Below are positions 44,287-53,602 of a stretch of 64,000 nucleotides of DNA, one piece after another. The notes beneath the pieces were generated by a model. That model saw only the letters and a list, made by a program, of their open reading frames with translations, ran no database searches and was not told the origin of the DNA. Position numbers and translations under genes: made by a program. The stretch comes from Synechococcus sp. PCC 7336 (GTDB lineage: Bacteria; Cyanobacteriota; Cyanobacteriia; Thermostichales; PCC-7336), in NCBI RefSeq assembly GCF_000332275.1, contig NZ_CM001776.1, forward strand, positions 248,001-312,000, given 5' to 3'. The first letter of the stretch is position 1. Every line of letters begins with the position of its first letter.

Positions 44287-46719
44287 CTATAGCAGCCGCA
44301 GCGGCTCGACATCAATACTCAGCCTGACGCGATCGGGGGTCCGTTGCGGTAGAGGCAACAGCAGAGGAGATAATTCTGCCATCTCCCATTCCCGCTCCAT
44401 CGGCTCCTTCAACAAAATTTGCCAGCGCCACCATCCCGCCACCCGCTCCACTTCTGCCGGACAAGGTCCGAGTCGTTCGCCGGGAATGCGATCGCTCAAA
44501 TACTGTGCCACCTTAAGGCTAAACTCCTCGGCCTTCTGCCGCTCTTGACTGCTGACCCGAACGCAGATCAACCGCCGAAAGGGGGGGTAGCCCAGTGCTT
44601 GCCGCTGCTCCAATTCGGCGATCGCGAAGTCGCCATAACAATAGGAGCGGACGTGGGCGATGGTGGGATGTTCGGGTAAATAGGTTTGCAGAATGACCCG
44701 CCCGGGGCGATCGCCGCGTCCTGCCCGCCCCGCCACCTGCGTGAGCAGTTGAAACGCTCGCTCCCCTGCCCGAAAATCCGCCTGATTGAGCAATCCGTCT
44801 GCCGCCAGCACCCCCACCAAGGTGACTTCGGGGATATCAATCCCTTTGGTGAGCATTTGGGTTCCTACCAAGACATCTGCTTGCTTGGCTCGAAACCGAT
44901 CGAGCAATTTGCGGTGTCCGTCCTTTTGGCGGGTGGTATCGCGATCGAAACGCAACAAACGCAACTGGGGAAATTCCTGTTGTACCTTATCCACAATGCG
45001 TTGGGTGCCAGTACCGAATTGCTTGAAATAGAGGGACTGACATTCGGGGCAGGCGCGGGCTTGGGGGCAGCGGTAGCCGCAGTAGTGGCAGCGCAGTTGC
45101 TGGCCCACTTGGTGGAAGGTGAGGGAAACGGTGCAATGGGGACAGGTCATGGCGTAGCCGCAACTGCGACATTGTACAAAGGTGCTGTAGCCGCGCCGGG
45201 GTAAGAATAGAATGGCCTGCTCGCCGGAGGCTTGCACGTCGGCGATCGCCTCTCGCAGCGGACGGCTCAGGACAGAGCGGTTGCCGCTGTCAAATTCTTG
45301 GCGCAAGTCCACCACTTCGATCGGGGGCAGGGGCTTGGCCCCAATCCGCTCGGGCAAGACCAAATGCCGACCGGGATCGCCGACGACGGCGGTGTAGCTT
45401 TCTAGGGAGGGGGTAGCGGTGCCCAGGACTAACGGACAGTTGGCCCGTTGCGATCGCCAGCGAGCCACGGTGCGGGCGTGATAGCAGGGCTGCGGCTGGT
45501 CCTGCTTGTAGCTGTCGTCGTGCTCTTCATCTAAGATGGCTAAGCCCAAGTTCTGAATGGGGGCAAAGACTGCCGAGCGCGTGCCGATAACCACAAAGAT
45601 TTCGCCCCCCAACATGTGCCGCCAAGTGTCGTAGCGTTCCCCGGTGGATAAATTGCTGTGATAGACCAAAACGCGATCGCCAAACCGGGCTCGAAAGCGA
45701 TCGGACAGTTGGGGGGTAAGGCCAATTTCGGGCACCAAGACAAGGGCAGATTGCTGTCGTTCGAGAACGGTGGCGATCGCCTGCAAATAGACTTCAGTTT
45801 TGCCCGAGCCCGTTACCCCTTGCAGCAGTAAGGTCTGGTTGCTTGCGTTGGCGATCGCCTCCACTGCTGCTGCCTGTGCTGCCGTCAATGTCTTAGGGCG
45901 ATCGCGGTTCACATCGGGGGCGATCGCCGAACGCAGCATTTCCCGCTCGGCGATCGCCACCCGTCCCTTTTTCGCCAGTGCCTGCACCACCCCTCGTGTC
46001 GTTTTTGCCTCGACCAAGAACTCCGACAGCCACAACTCCCCTCCCAAGCGCTGAAGTGCGGCCAGCACCTCTGCCTGTCGGGGTGTCAACTCCTGCGAGT
46101 CATCGCCGCACAGCGTCACCACTTGACGGACTTTCGGCTTGACCGATTTTGCCTCTTGCCAATAACTTTCTGCCAAGCCCCGCTGCTGCAATTGGCGCAA
46201 TCCCTTGGAGGCATCCTTCACAGTTCGCCGCACAAATAGCCACGACAGATCCCCTTTCTTTTCCCGCAGCAACTCCAGCAGCGATCGCCCTACCCCTGCA
46301 ATCTCCACTTCACCTGCTGCTTTTGCTGTCAGCCGAATGCGCCGCTGCGATCGCGTCAAAATTCCGGGCGGCAGCACTGCCCGCACCACTTGCTGCAAGG
46401 AGGTGGCGTAATATTCCGACACCCGTTCCAGCAACCAGCGCAATTCCTCTGGCAGCAGACCCGTTGCCACCACATCTTCCACGTCTTTCACTTGGCTGGC
46501 ATCCAAGCCTTTGGGGAGGCGATCGAGGATGCGCAAGGCGATCGCCCCCACCGTTTGCGAGCCAAACGGCACGGCCAAGACATCTCCTGGCTGGACGGTG
46601 TCGCCTGCAAGGCGATCGGGCAGGCGATAGGTGTAGCAGTCGAGGCTGCCGGGGCGATCGACGATCGCTTCTACCCATTGGGTAGGGCTGTCTTCGGTTG
46701 GGAAGAGGGGAAGAGTCAA
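44287..46719 (-). CDS. priA: Primosomal protein N' (replication restart helicase PriA)
   Basis: About 810 residues from a TTG at 46719, chosen because family similarity begins just after it (WVEAIVDRPGSLDCYTYRLPD). The frame stays open to 46956, but that part overlaps the next gene and a repeat, so the start is uncertain. Helicase motifs: LLQGVTGSGKTEVYLQ, LDEEHDDSYKQDQPQP, LGTATPSLES, QVAGRAGRGDRPG. The zinc region has eight Cys (CRSCGYAMTCPHC to CPECQSLYF). Restarts stalled forks by loading the replicative helicase. Confidence 0.93.
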   Translation of the reverse strand: MTLPLFPTEDSPTQWVEAIVDRPGSLDCYTYRLPDRLAGDTVQPGDVLAVPFGSQTVGAIALRILDRLPKGLDASQVKDVEDVVATGLLPEELRWLLERVSEYYATSLQQVVRAVLPPGILTRSQRRIRLTAKAAGEVEIAGVGRSLLELLREKKGDLSWLFVRRTVKDASKGLRQLQQRGLAESYWQEAKSVKPKVRQVVTLCGDDSQELTPRQAEVLAALQRLGGELWLSEFLVEAKTTRGVVQALAKKGRVAIAEREMLRSAIAPDVNRDRPKTLTAAQAAAVEAIANASNQTLLLQGVTGSGKTEVYLQAIATVLERQQSALVLVPEIGLTPQLSDRFRARFGDRVLVYHSNLSTGERYDTWRHMLGGEIFVVIGTRSAVFAPIQNLGLAILDEEHDDSYKQDQPQPCYHARTVARWRSQRANCPLVLGTATPSLESYTAVVGDPGRHLVLPERIGAKPLPPIEVVDLRQEFDSGNRSVLSRPLREAIADVQASGEQAILFLPRRGYSTFVQCRSCGYAMTCPHCTVSLTFHQVGQQLRCHYCGYRCPQARACPECQSLYFKQFGTGTQRIVDKVQQEFPQLRLLRFDRDTTRQKDGHRKLLDRFRAKQADVLVGTQMLTKGIDIPEVTLVGVLAADGLLNQADFRAGERAFQLLTQVAGRAGRGDRPGRVILQTYLPEHPTIAHVRSYCYGDFAIAELEQRQALGYPPFRRLICVRVSSQERQKAEEFSLKVAQYLSDRIPGERLGPCPAEVERVAGWWRWQILLKEPMEREWEMAELSPLLLPLPQRTPDRVRLSIDVEPLRLL

Positions 46720-46811
46720 GGCGATCGGGCAGAGGTGAAAACATCTGCGATGATAGCGTTCTGTTTTGAGATTAGCTATGGAAAGCTGAGGGCCGTTTAC
46801 CGTACGGGTGG

Positions 46812-47799
46812 CGGGATGAGGCGATCGCGCATTCGTTGTAAGGTCGAGGCGGTTAAGGGTTCGCCTTTGAAGAGGATTAGGTTGAAGTTTTGCTGGGGGT
46901 CGCAGGCGCGATCGCCTACCGAGACCCTTGCAGCCAAGCCACCCAATCGGCCTCACTAGAAAAGTCCAGCAGTGCCTCGCCCAACTCTTCTAAAGAGTCT
47001 AGGGAAAGGCTCTCAACCTGCAGCAGCAGCTCGGGGGCCAACTCTCCAAACCGATGTTTGAGCAGGCGCAAAACCAAAGAGAGCTCTCCCTCGCGTCTGC
47101 CCTCCTGTCTGCCCTCACTCCGCCCGCGCGCTTCCGCCGTCGAGACAATCTCTCGATAAATGACCGACTCCTTCATCACATCCTCCCGCAATACACTCCG
47201 AATCAGCTCTTTCTCCAATACTAGCCCCGCCAGAATTGCTGTAGAAGCCGCCACATCCCCTCGCTGTTCGCGATCGCCGATCGCCTCAATTCGCTCCGAT
47301 ACCTGCCGCAACGTCCGCTCGCGATCGCTCGTCTGAGCCAATACCGCAAAAGGCAGCAAACCTGGCAACTCCTGAAATTGGGAGGCAGGTTCCTCCCAGA
47401 TGCGGATGACCTCAAACTCGTGATGTATACCGTCGCGATCGAAGCTGGTCTGATAAACCAACGGGGATTGCGATCGCCGCAGGTAAATCACCACCTGCCG
47501 TACTGTCTTGTTGGGAAAGCGGCGAAATCCCCGGATGGCATAGTCTGCCATGCGGAATGGGATCTCCACTTTGGGCTCCACTTGGAATTCTACCTGGAGC
47601 ACCAGATCTTCCGATTCCAAAAGCACTAACGAATCGGCATAGATGGGGCTGCTCAATAACTCCGAAGGCTCCAAACGAGCAAACTCGACTGGTTCCCCCA
47701 GCAGCCAAGTGGCGAGGTCAGCGGTAAAAGTTTCCGCGATGAATTTGCAAACGCTGTCAAAGGACATTGCATTCCTGCAATGACAACCCAGCCATCATA
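46812..47799 (-). repeat. First unit of a ~1-kb tandem duplication
   Basis: This segment and 47914-48890 are nearly identical through the whole Rpn-like gene, its start context (to CCATCATA) and about 100 bp beyond its stop. Units are offset by 1091 bp at one end and 1103 bp at the other because of one 12-bp in-frame deletion. Confidence 0.95.
46916..47767 (-). CDS. Rpn-family/DUF4351 protein, copy 1
   Basis: 283 residues. N-terminal PD-(D/E)xK-like nuclease part: SLVLLESEDLVLQVEFQVEPK with the acidic and ExQ residues, then RQVVIYLRR. The middle is helical. The DUF4351 tail is VLRLLKHRFGELAPELLLQVESLSLDSLEELGEALLDFSS. Such proteins are often annotated as Rpn recombination-promoting nucleases or transposase-like. 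97% or so of residues match copy 2. Copy 1 has an extra RREG-type repeat (RQEGRREGEL). In the 3' flank a short open fragment (QQNFNLILFKGEPLT) is the relic of another gene. Confidence 0.85.
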   Translation of the reverse strand: MSFDSVCKFIAETFTADLATWLLGEPVEFARLEPSELLSSPIYADSLVLLESEDLVLQVEFQVEPKVEIPFRMADYAIRGFRRFPNKTVRQVVIYLRRSQSPLVYQTSFDRDGIHHEFEVIRIWEEPASQFQELPGLLPFAVLAQTSDRERTLRQVSERIEAIGDREQRGDVAASTAILAGLVLEKELIRSVLREDVMKESVIYREIVSTAEARGRSEGRQEGRREGELSLVLRLLKHRFGELAPELLLQVESLSLDSLEELGEALLDFSSEADWVAWLQGSR

Positions 47800-47913
47800 T
47801 TTGATGCCAGTGGCGATGGTGATGATGTTTTAATCTAGGGCGGGCAAAGTTTGAAGAATTCTTCCTCACGCTTCGACTGGTTTAGAACTGCTGTGTTTTG
47901 GGCTGATGTGGCG

Positions 47914-48890
47914 GGGGGATGAGTCGATCGCGCATTCGTTGCAGGTTTAGAGCGGTGAAGGGTTCGCCTTTGAAGAGGATTAGGTTGAAGTTTTGCTGGG
48001 GGTTATGAGAGCGATCGCCTACCGAAGCCTTTGCAGCCAAGCCACCAAATCGGCCTCACTAGAAAAGTCCAGCAGTGCCTCGCCCAACTCTTCTAAAGAG
48101 TCTAGGGAAAGGCTCTCAACCTGATGCTGTCGTTCGGGAGCCAACTCTCCAAACCGATGTTTGAGCAGGCGCAAAACTAAAGAGAGCTCTCCCTCCTGTC
48201 TGCCCTCACTCCGCCCGCGCGCTTCCGCCGTCGAGACAATCTCTCGATAAATGACCGACTCCTTCATCACATCCTCCCGCAATACACTCCGAATCAGCTC
48301 TTTCTCCAATACTAGCCCTGCCAGAATTGCTGTAGAGGCCGCCACATCCCCTCGCTGTTCGCGATCGCCGATCGCCTCAATTTGCTCCGATACCTGCCGC
48401 AACGTCCGCTCGCGATCGCTCGTCTGAGCCAATACCGCAAAAGGCAGCAAACCTGGCAACTCCTGAAATTGGGAGGCAGGTTCCTCCCAGATGCGGATGA
48501 CCTCAAACTCGTGATGTATACCGTCGCGATCGAAGCTGGTCTGATAAACCAACGGGGATTGCGATCGCCGCAGGTAAATCACCACCTGCCGTACTGTCTT
48601 GTTGGGAAAGCGGCGAAATCCCCGGATGGCATAGTCTGCCATGCGGAATGGGATCTCCACTTTGGGCTCCACTTGGAATTCTACCTGGAGCACCAGATCT
48701 TCCGATTCCAAAAGCACTAACGAATCGGCATAGATGGGGCTGCTCAATAACTCCGAAGGCTCCAAACGAGCAAACTCGACTGGTTCCCCCAGCAGCCAAG
48801 TGGCGAGGTCAGCGGTAAAAGTTTCCGCGATGAATTTGCAAACGCTGTCAAAGGACATTGCATTCCTGCAATGACAACCCAGCCATCATA
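47914..48890 (-). repeat. Second unit of the ~1-kb tandem duplication
   Basis: Partner of 46812-47799. The 3' flank also contains the QQNFNLILFKGEPFT fragment, here open to a stop near 47886. Confidence 0.95.
48019..48858 (-). CDS. Rpn-family/DUF4351 protein, copy 2
   Basis: 279 residues, same domains as copy 1. Differences: four fewer residues in the Arg/Glu/Gly repeat near 220, ERQHQ in place of ELLLQ in the DUF4351 part, and a few single changes near the C-terminus. The first 160 residues, including the putative nuclease centre, are identical, so both copies appear intact. The gap 48891-49142 holds no gene; an open scrap reading ALEDRPQLLESLGIFVRS may be a gene relic. Confidence 0.85.
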   Translation of the reverse strand: MSFDSVCKFIAETFTADLATWLLGEPVEFARLEPSELLSSPIYADSLVLLESEDLVLQVEFQVEPKVEIPFRMADYAIRGFRRFPNKTVRQVVIYLRRSQSPLVYQTSFDRDGIHHEFEVIRIWEEPASQFQELPGLLPFAVLAQTSDRERTLRQVSEQIEAIGDREQRGDVAASTAILAGLVLEKELIRSVLREDVMKESVIYREIVSTAEARGRSEGRQEGELSLVLRLLKHRFGELAPERQHQVESLSLDSLEELGEALLDFSSEADLVAWLQRLR

Positions 48891-49142
48891 ATGGACGCGC
48901 GACTGCAAAGCGATCGCCAAAATCGCCCTCGAAGATCGGCCGCAACTCTTAGAATCCCTGGGCATTTTCGTCCGCTCTTAAACGGCGATCGCATCACCTA
49001 ACCCCCAGAGCTTGTCTGGGATATCAATTCTGTATCGCCTCTGTATCGCCACGGCATCGGTTTTGCCAGACAACCAGCCTGCACCCTCATTTCCAGTCCC
49101 AGATTAGGATGAGAGAGATAGCTTCTCGGATACCCCATCGCT

Positions 49143-50024
49143 GTGATTGCTCAATCCCCCGTACGCGCTCCCCTGCCACCCCTACAAACCTGGATCTGGC
49201 AGGGGCATTCCATTCGTTACACCGTTGCCGGTAGCGGCCAGCCCCTGTTGCTGATCCACGGCTTTGGGGCGTCCGTTCACCACTGGCGCAAAAATATTCC
49301 CGTCTTAGCAGCAGCGGGCTATCGCGTCTTTGCGATCGACCTGCTCGGGTTTGGCGGCTCCGATAAACCGGCGATCGCCTACTCCCTCGACCTATGGGAA
49401 ACCATGTTGGCAGAATTTTGGGCGGAGCACATTCAGCAGCCAACCGTCTTTGTGGGCAACTCCATCGGCGCGCTGCTCAGCCTGATGTTGGTGGCCCGCC
49501 ATCCCGAACTGTCGGCGGGGGGCGTCTTGCTCAACTGTGCTGGCGGGCTCAACCATCGCTCCAATGAATTGAACCTGCCCCTGCGTTTGGTGATGGGAAC
49601 GTTTCAGCGGGCAGTCAACTCGCAGATTATCGGCCCCTGGCTGTTCGATCGCATTCGTCAAAAACATCGCATTCGCGGCACCCTGAGGCAGGTCTACGGC
49701 AATCGCGAAGCCATCACAGACGAACTGGTGGATGCCATTTACGCCCCCGCTTGCCACCCCGATGCCCATAAAGTGTTTGCCTCTATCCTGACGGCCCCTG
49801 CCGGACCTGCCCCCGAGGAGCTGTTACCCCAGGTCGATCGACCGCTGTTGGTGCTGTGGGGAGAGATGGACCCCTGGACCCCCATCGATCGCGGTCGCCA
49901 CTATGCCAGCTACAGCGATCGAGTCAAGTTTGTACCCATTCCCCAAACGGGTCACTGCCCCCACGACGAACACCCCGAGCTTGTCAATGACGCGATCGTC
50001 ACTTGGCTGACCGAGCTCCCATAG
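49143..50024 (+). CDS. Alpha/beta hydrolase
   Basis: 293 residues, GTG start. Oxyanion region LLIHGFGASVHHWR, nucleophile elbow FVGNSIGALLSL (Ser in G-N-S-I-G), acid in WGEMDPWTP, and catalytic His in QTGHCPHDEHPE. The helical cap lies between about 140 and 220. Close in layout to the cyanobacterial/plastid hydrolases grouped with pheophytinase-like enzymes. Substrate unknown; cytosolic or membrane associated. Confidence 0.9.
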   Translation: MIAQSPVRAPLPPLQTWIWQGHSIRYTVAGSGQPLLLIHGFGASVHHWRKNIPVLAAAGYRVFAIDLLGFGGSDKPAIAYSLDLWETMLAEFWAEHIQQPTVFVGNSIGALLSLMLVARHPELSAGGVLLNCAGGLNHRSNELNLPLRLVMGTFQRAVNSQIIGPWLFDRIRQKHRIRGTLRQVYGNREAITDELVDAIYAPACHPDAHKVFASILTAPAGPAPEELLPQVDRPLLVLWGEMDPWTPIDRGRHYASYSDRVKFVPIPQTGHCPHDEHPELVNDAIVTWLTELP

Positions 50025-50097
50025 GGCAATGCACATGATGTGGGATCGCTTCCACCGGTCGTGCCGATCGCTTTCACGGCTACATCATTCTGCCTTC

Positions 50098-50448
50098 CTA
50101 GGATCGCAGCGGTGGTGCTGGCTCCGAAAGGATGAGTAAAAAAGCGAGATTTTCGATCGCAGTGAGGGCATGGGGCGTACGAGCGGGCATCACTGCAAAT
50201 ATGCCGGGTTCCAAGGAAATGACCTGTCCATTCAGTGTGAGCTTTCCACTTCCTTCCAGCACGTGGATAGTGGCATTGCGAGGGGCTCTATGTTCGGCAA
50301 TCTTGCTTCCAGTTGCCAGACAAAAGAGCATGTATTGACAGTTCTCATCCCCGAGCAAGACTTTACTCAAAATGCCTGTCTCTGGATATTCGAGGCGAGC
50401 GCGAATTTGTAGAGCTGATGCCTGCATTTGCAAGAGTGCTTTCGCCAT
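50098..50448 (-). CDS. Single-domain cupin protein
   Basis: 116 residues from the ATG at 50448, with GGAG about 10 bases upstream; the longer frame begins at a TTG. IAEHRAPRNATIHVLEGSGKLTLNG and PGIFAVMPARTPHALTA are the two cupin motifs. The first motif has few of the usual His metal ligands (EHRAP, TIHV), the second keeps one His. A small beta-barrel, possibly a metal-dependent sensor or enzyme. Role unknown. Confidence 0.8.
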   Translation of the reverse strand: MAKALLQMQASALQIRARLEYPETGILSKVLLGDENCQYMLFCLATGSKIAEHRAPRNATIHVLEGSGKLTLNGQVISLEPGIFAVMPARTPHALTAIENLAFLLILSEPAPPLRS

Positions 50449-50763
50449 TTGTTTGCTCCATTTACTCGACAAGTTTATGTCAGCCCTCCCAGCAAGTACC
50501 TGTTCCCAGTGCCCGCCCCTCCAGGCAGAGGCAGATCGGAGGCCCCTAGCGATTTTTCAAGCTAGCGCTCGGCAATCTTGGCGATCGCCTTACAATAACC
50601 TGCTTTGGGGCAAACTCCGTTCTAGGTCTGTCAGCTCGAGTTCAGCTATTACCTGCCTCGCTGCCCCCGACACGGGCTTCTGAGGAACAGCTAATAGTAA
50701 GGACCTGTCTTGAATGTAAGCTTGAGTCGAGCAGCCGTCTCTGGAGTTTGTGCTAGTTGCCTA

Positions 50764-52587
50764 ATGTTGTGCTCTTCTGTTAACTCGCCCGAGACAAACA
50801 TCCTGATTGTCGACGATAGCCGCGTCAATCGCCTGTCGCTCTCCAAAATTTTAAGTGCTGTTGGCTATACCATTCACCAGGCAGACAGCGGTGCCGCTGC
50901 GCTGACAATGGTGGGCGAGCAACCGCCCGATTTGATTGTGATGGACATCCGCATGCCGGAATTAGATGGATATGCCACCTGTCAGCGTCTAAAAGCCAAT
51001 GCGACAACAGAATCGATCCCGGTGATTTTTATTAGCTCCCTCGAAGACATTCGCGATAAGGTGCGGGCTTTTAAGGTGGGGGGCTGCGACTACATTCTCA
51101 AACCCTTCGAGCCCCAAGAAGTCTTAGTTCGGGTGAATAGCCAGATCGAGCTGCTGCGGCAAAAACGCCAGTTGGAAACCTGGAACGAGCAGTTGGAAGA
51201 TCGGGTACGCCAGCGTACAGCTGAGCTAGAGCAGCAGATTTTGCAACGGCAGCAGGCTCAAGAGGAGTTGGAATACTTGGCTCTGTTCGATCGTTTGACC
51301 CAACTGCCCAATCGGCTCAGTTTATTACAACAGCTCGATCGCAAGCTCGATCGCGCCAAACAAAACTCCCAATATGAATTTGCGCTGCTGCTGTTTGATT
51401 GCGATCGCTTCAAAGTGGTTAACGACTCGCTGGGGCACAGCGCGGGGGATTGTCTCCTGAAGCTCATTGCCGAGCGACTCCAGCTCAATCTCCCTCCCGA
51501 GACATTTTTGGCCCGCTTGGGAGCAGACGAATTTGGCTTGGTGGTGGATACGGTCCATTCGAGGGAGGCGGCCCAAGCTTTGGTGCAGTGGGTGCGCCAG
51601 CAAATGAAGCTCCCGTTTCAGTTGCAGGGGCGAGAAGTGTTTATCGACGTGTGCTCTGGAGTTGCTTTGGGGACGGCAGATTATGACTCGCCCGAACACC
51701 TCTTGCGAGATGCCGATGCGGCCATGTATCGTGCCAAACAGCAGGGTCCCGATCGCCACAAGGTGTTCGATACCTCTATGTACGTTCGAGCGGTGGCTCG
51801 CCTCGATCTGGAAAACGACCTGCGCCGCGCTGTCCCCAATCGCGAACTGGAGTTGTACTACCAGCCGATCGTGTCGCTAACCTCCGATACGATCTGCGGC
51901 TTCGAGGCCTTGTTGCGGTGGAACCATCCCGAGCGCCCCATCTCCCCCGCTAAATTTATTCCGATCGCGGAAGAAACCGGCGCGATCGTCGATATCGGTC
52001 AGTGGTGTTTGCAGCAAGCCTGCAGCCAACTGCGCCAATGGCAGGACTGGGATGCGGGTTTGCGATCGCTGAGCGTGAGTGTGAATATTTCGGCCCGACA
52101 ATTCATTCATTCCAACCTGCTGGAGACCGTCGATCGGGTTTTGCTCGAAACGCAATTGGATAGCACCTGTTTGAAGCTGGAGCTGACTGAAAGTGCCTTA
52201 ATGGACAATGCCAACTCAGCTCGAAATCTGCTACAAGCATTGCGCGATCGCCAGATTCAACTGTGCATCGACGACTTCGGTACGGGCTACTCCTCCATGA
52301 GTTATCTGCAGCAATTACCCCTCAACATTCTCAAAGTCGACCGCTCCTTCGTACGAGAGATGGGTCGAAAGGGGGGCAACCCGGCGATTGTGTTGGCTAT
52401 TGTGACGCTGGCCCACAGTTTGGGCTTGCACGCGATCGCCGAAGGGGTAGAAACGCAGGAGCAAATGCAGCAATTGCGGGAAATGGGGTGCGAGTTCGGC
52501 CAGGGATATCTCATCGCCAAACCCTTGAGTGCCCTAGCCGCAGGAGATCTATTGAAAAGCTTCCCCTCTCGGCTAGGTATCACTTAA
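50764..52587 (+). CDS. Response regulator with GGDEF and EAL domains
   Basis: 607 residues from the ATG at 50764; a TTG at 50710 is an alternative. Receiver at 10-130: ILIVDDSRVN, VMDIRMPELDG (phosphoacceptor Asp), FISS, KPFEP. A coiled coil links to GGDEF at about 185-345, where the signature is GADEF. The EAL domain at about 360-595 is complete: GFEALLRW, NISARQF, LTES, DDFGTGYSS, KVDRSF, EGVET. Likely a phosphorylation-controlled c-di-GMP phosphodiesterase; whether GADEF still makes or only binds GTP is open. Confidence 0.93.
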   Translation: MLCSSVNSPETNILIVDDSRVNRLSLSKILSAVGYTIHQADSGAAALTMVGEQPPDLIVMDIRMPELDGYATCQRLKANATTESIPVIFISSLEDIRDKVRAFKVGGCDYILKPFEPQEVLVRVNSQIELLRQKRQLETWNEQLEDRVRQRTAELEQQILQRQQAQEELEYLALFDRLTQLPNRLSLLQQLDRKLDRAKQNSQYEFALLLFDCDRFKVVNDSLGHSAGDCLLKLIAERLQLNLPPETFLARLGADEFGLVVDTVHSREAAQALVQWVRQQMKLPFQLQGREVFIDVCSGVALGTADYDSPEHLLRDADAAMYRAKQQGPDRHKVFDTSMYVRAVARLDLENDLRRAVPNRELELYYQPIVSLTSDTICGFEALLRWNHPERPISPAKFIPIAEETGAIVDIGQWCLQQACSQLRQWQDWDAGLRSLSVSVNISARQFIHSNLLETVDRVLLETQLDSTCLKLELTESALMDNANSARNLLQALRDRQIQLCIDDFGTGYSSMSYLQQLPLNILKVDRSFVREMGRKGGNPAIVLAIVTLAHSLGLHAIAEGVETQEQMQQLREMGCEFGQGYLIAKPLSALAAGDLLKSFPSRLGIT

Positions 52588-52605
52588 AGTAGGTATCACT
52601 TAAAA
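52574..52605. repeat. 16-bp tandem duplication over a stop codon
   Basis: TAGGTATCACTTAAAG at 52574-52589 is followed directly by the same 16 bases with one change. The first copy contains the TAA of the EAL gene. Confidence 0.95.
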
Positions 52606-52614
52606 ACAGCCAAT

Positions 52615-53274
52615 TTACTGACCCACATTGCCCCTGCGCTTCAGATAGATGGCACCGAGGAAAGCGATCGGCAGCCCCAAGAATGTCGCGGGCTCGGGGA
52701 CAGCTACAGCGGTTAGACTATCGATCGCTCCCCCACTGAACTCAACACTGGCGATGGGGGCAGCAAAATCAAGTGTGACAAAGCCGGGAGCGAGTGAGGA
52801 GGTGGCACTAACAGTGCCTAATGCAACGCCACCGCTATCGAAGGCTGTTGCCGTTGCCAAACCGGTGTCCAATGGATCGAAAAAGAAAAACTCCAGAGCA
52901 CCTACTGTAAAGTCGAAACTCAGAGAACCGCTGCCAGTGGCAACCGTACTATCAAAACCACTCACTAGAGGAGTGACATCGCTGAAGAAATAGCTGGCTG
53001 GGGGGGATGAGTAGAACGCGGGCACAGCTAGGTTCAAAACCTCGCCACCGCTGCCGGTAATCCCACTCAAGCTGAAGTCTGAGGTTCCCGGCCCCGGACC
53101 ATCCGCAACCGCTGCTGGGCCGACACCTCCAATACTAAAATTTGCGGGGGCAAACTCGATGGTAACAAGGGAAGCTGCTTCAGCTTGCCCGACAAGAGAA
53201 AAGGCCGCTAGACCTACACTCAACAGCCCGACGCCAGCAAAGGCGATCGGACATTTTTCAGAATTCTTCTTCAC
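52615..53274 (-). CDS. PEP-CTERM sorting-signal protein
   Basis: 219 residues. Signal peptide at 1-33 (GVGLLSVGLAAFSLVGQAEA). The body is Gly/Ser/Ala rich and beta-prone. The C-terminus has VPEPATFLGLPIAFLGAIYLKRR, the PEP motif, membrane helix and basic end recognised by exosortase. Expected to be exported and processed to the cell surface or matrix. No exosortase gene is in this window. The 328-bp gap upstream has no gene. Confidence 0.92.
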   Translation of the reverse strand: MKKNSEKCPIAFAGVGLLSVGLAAFSLVGQAEAASLVTIEFAPANFSIGGVGPAAVADGPGPGTSDFSLSGITGSGGEVLNLAVPAFYSSPPASYFFSDVTPLVSGFDSTVATGSGSLSFDFTVGALEFFFFDPLDTGLATATAFDSGGVALGTVSATSSLAPGFVTLDFAAPIASVEFSGGAIDSLTAVAVPEPATFLGLPIAFLGAIYLKRRGNVGQ

Positions 53275-53602
53275 GATATTCTCCGATAGAAGTAGTACCG
53301 AACTCTACGCTTTCTCAGGAAGATACTTCATATACTGCAATATCACCTGAAACTGAACAGAAAATGAGAAAATCAGGATTGCTACACAAATATAAACTGC
53401 AAACAGCCTTTAGCTGAAATCTTCAGATACACGATCTGAAATGAGATCGTACCAGGTTAACGTCTGATCGCATGTTCATTCATTACGTTTACCGGTTTTT
53501 TCCGCCGAACTCGTGTTGGCAAGGCTGCTCGAAAGCAGCTCGATCTTAAAAAATTTGTAACGCACACCCATTGCTGCAGAATGCGCGAGCAAGAATTAGG
53601 TT

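Noticed and set aside
46720-46956. 79-codon N-terminal extension of priA
   Set aside because: It overlaps the end of the Rpn-like gene and a duplicated flank; PriA similarity begins after 46719.
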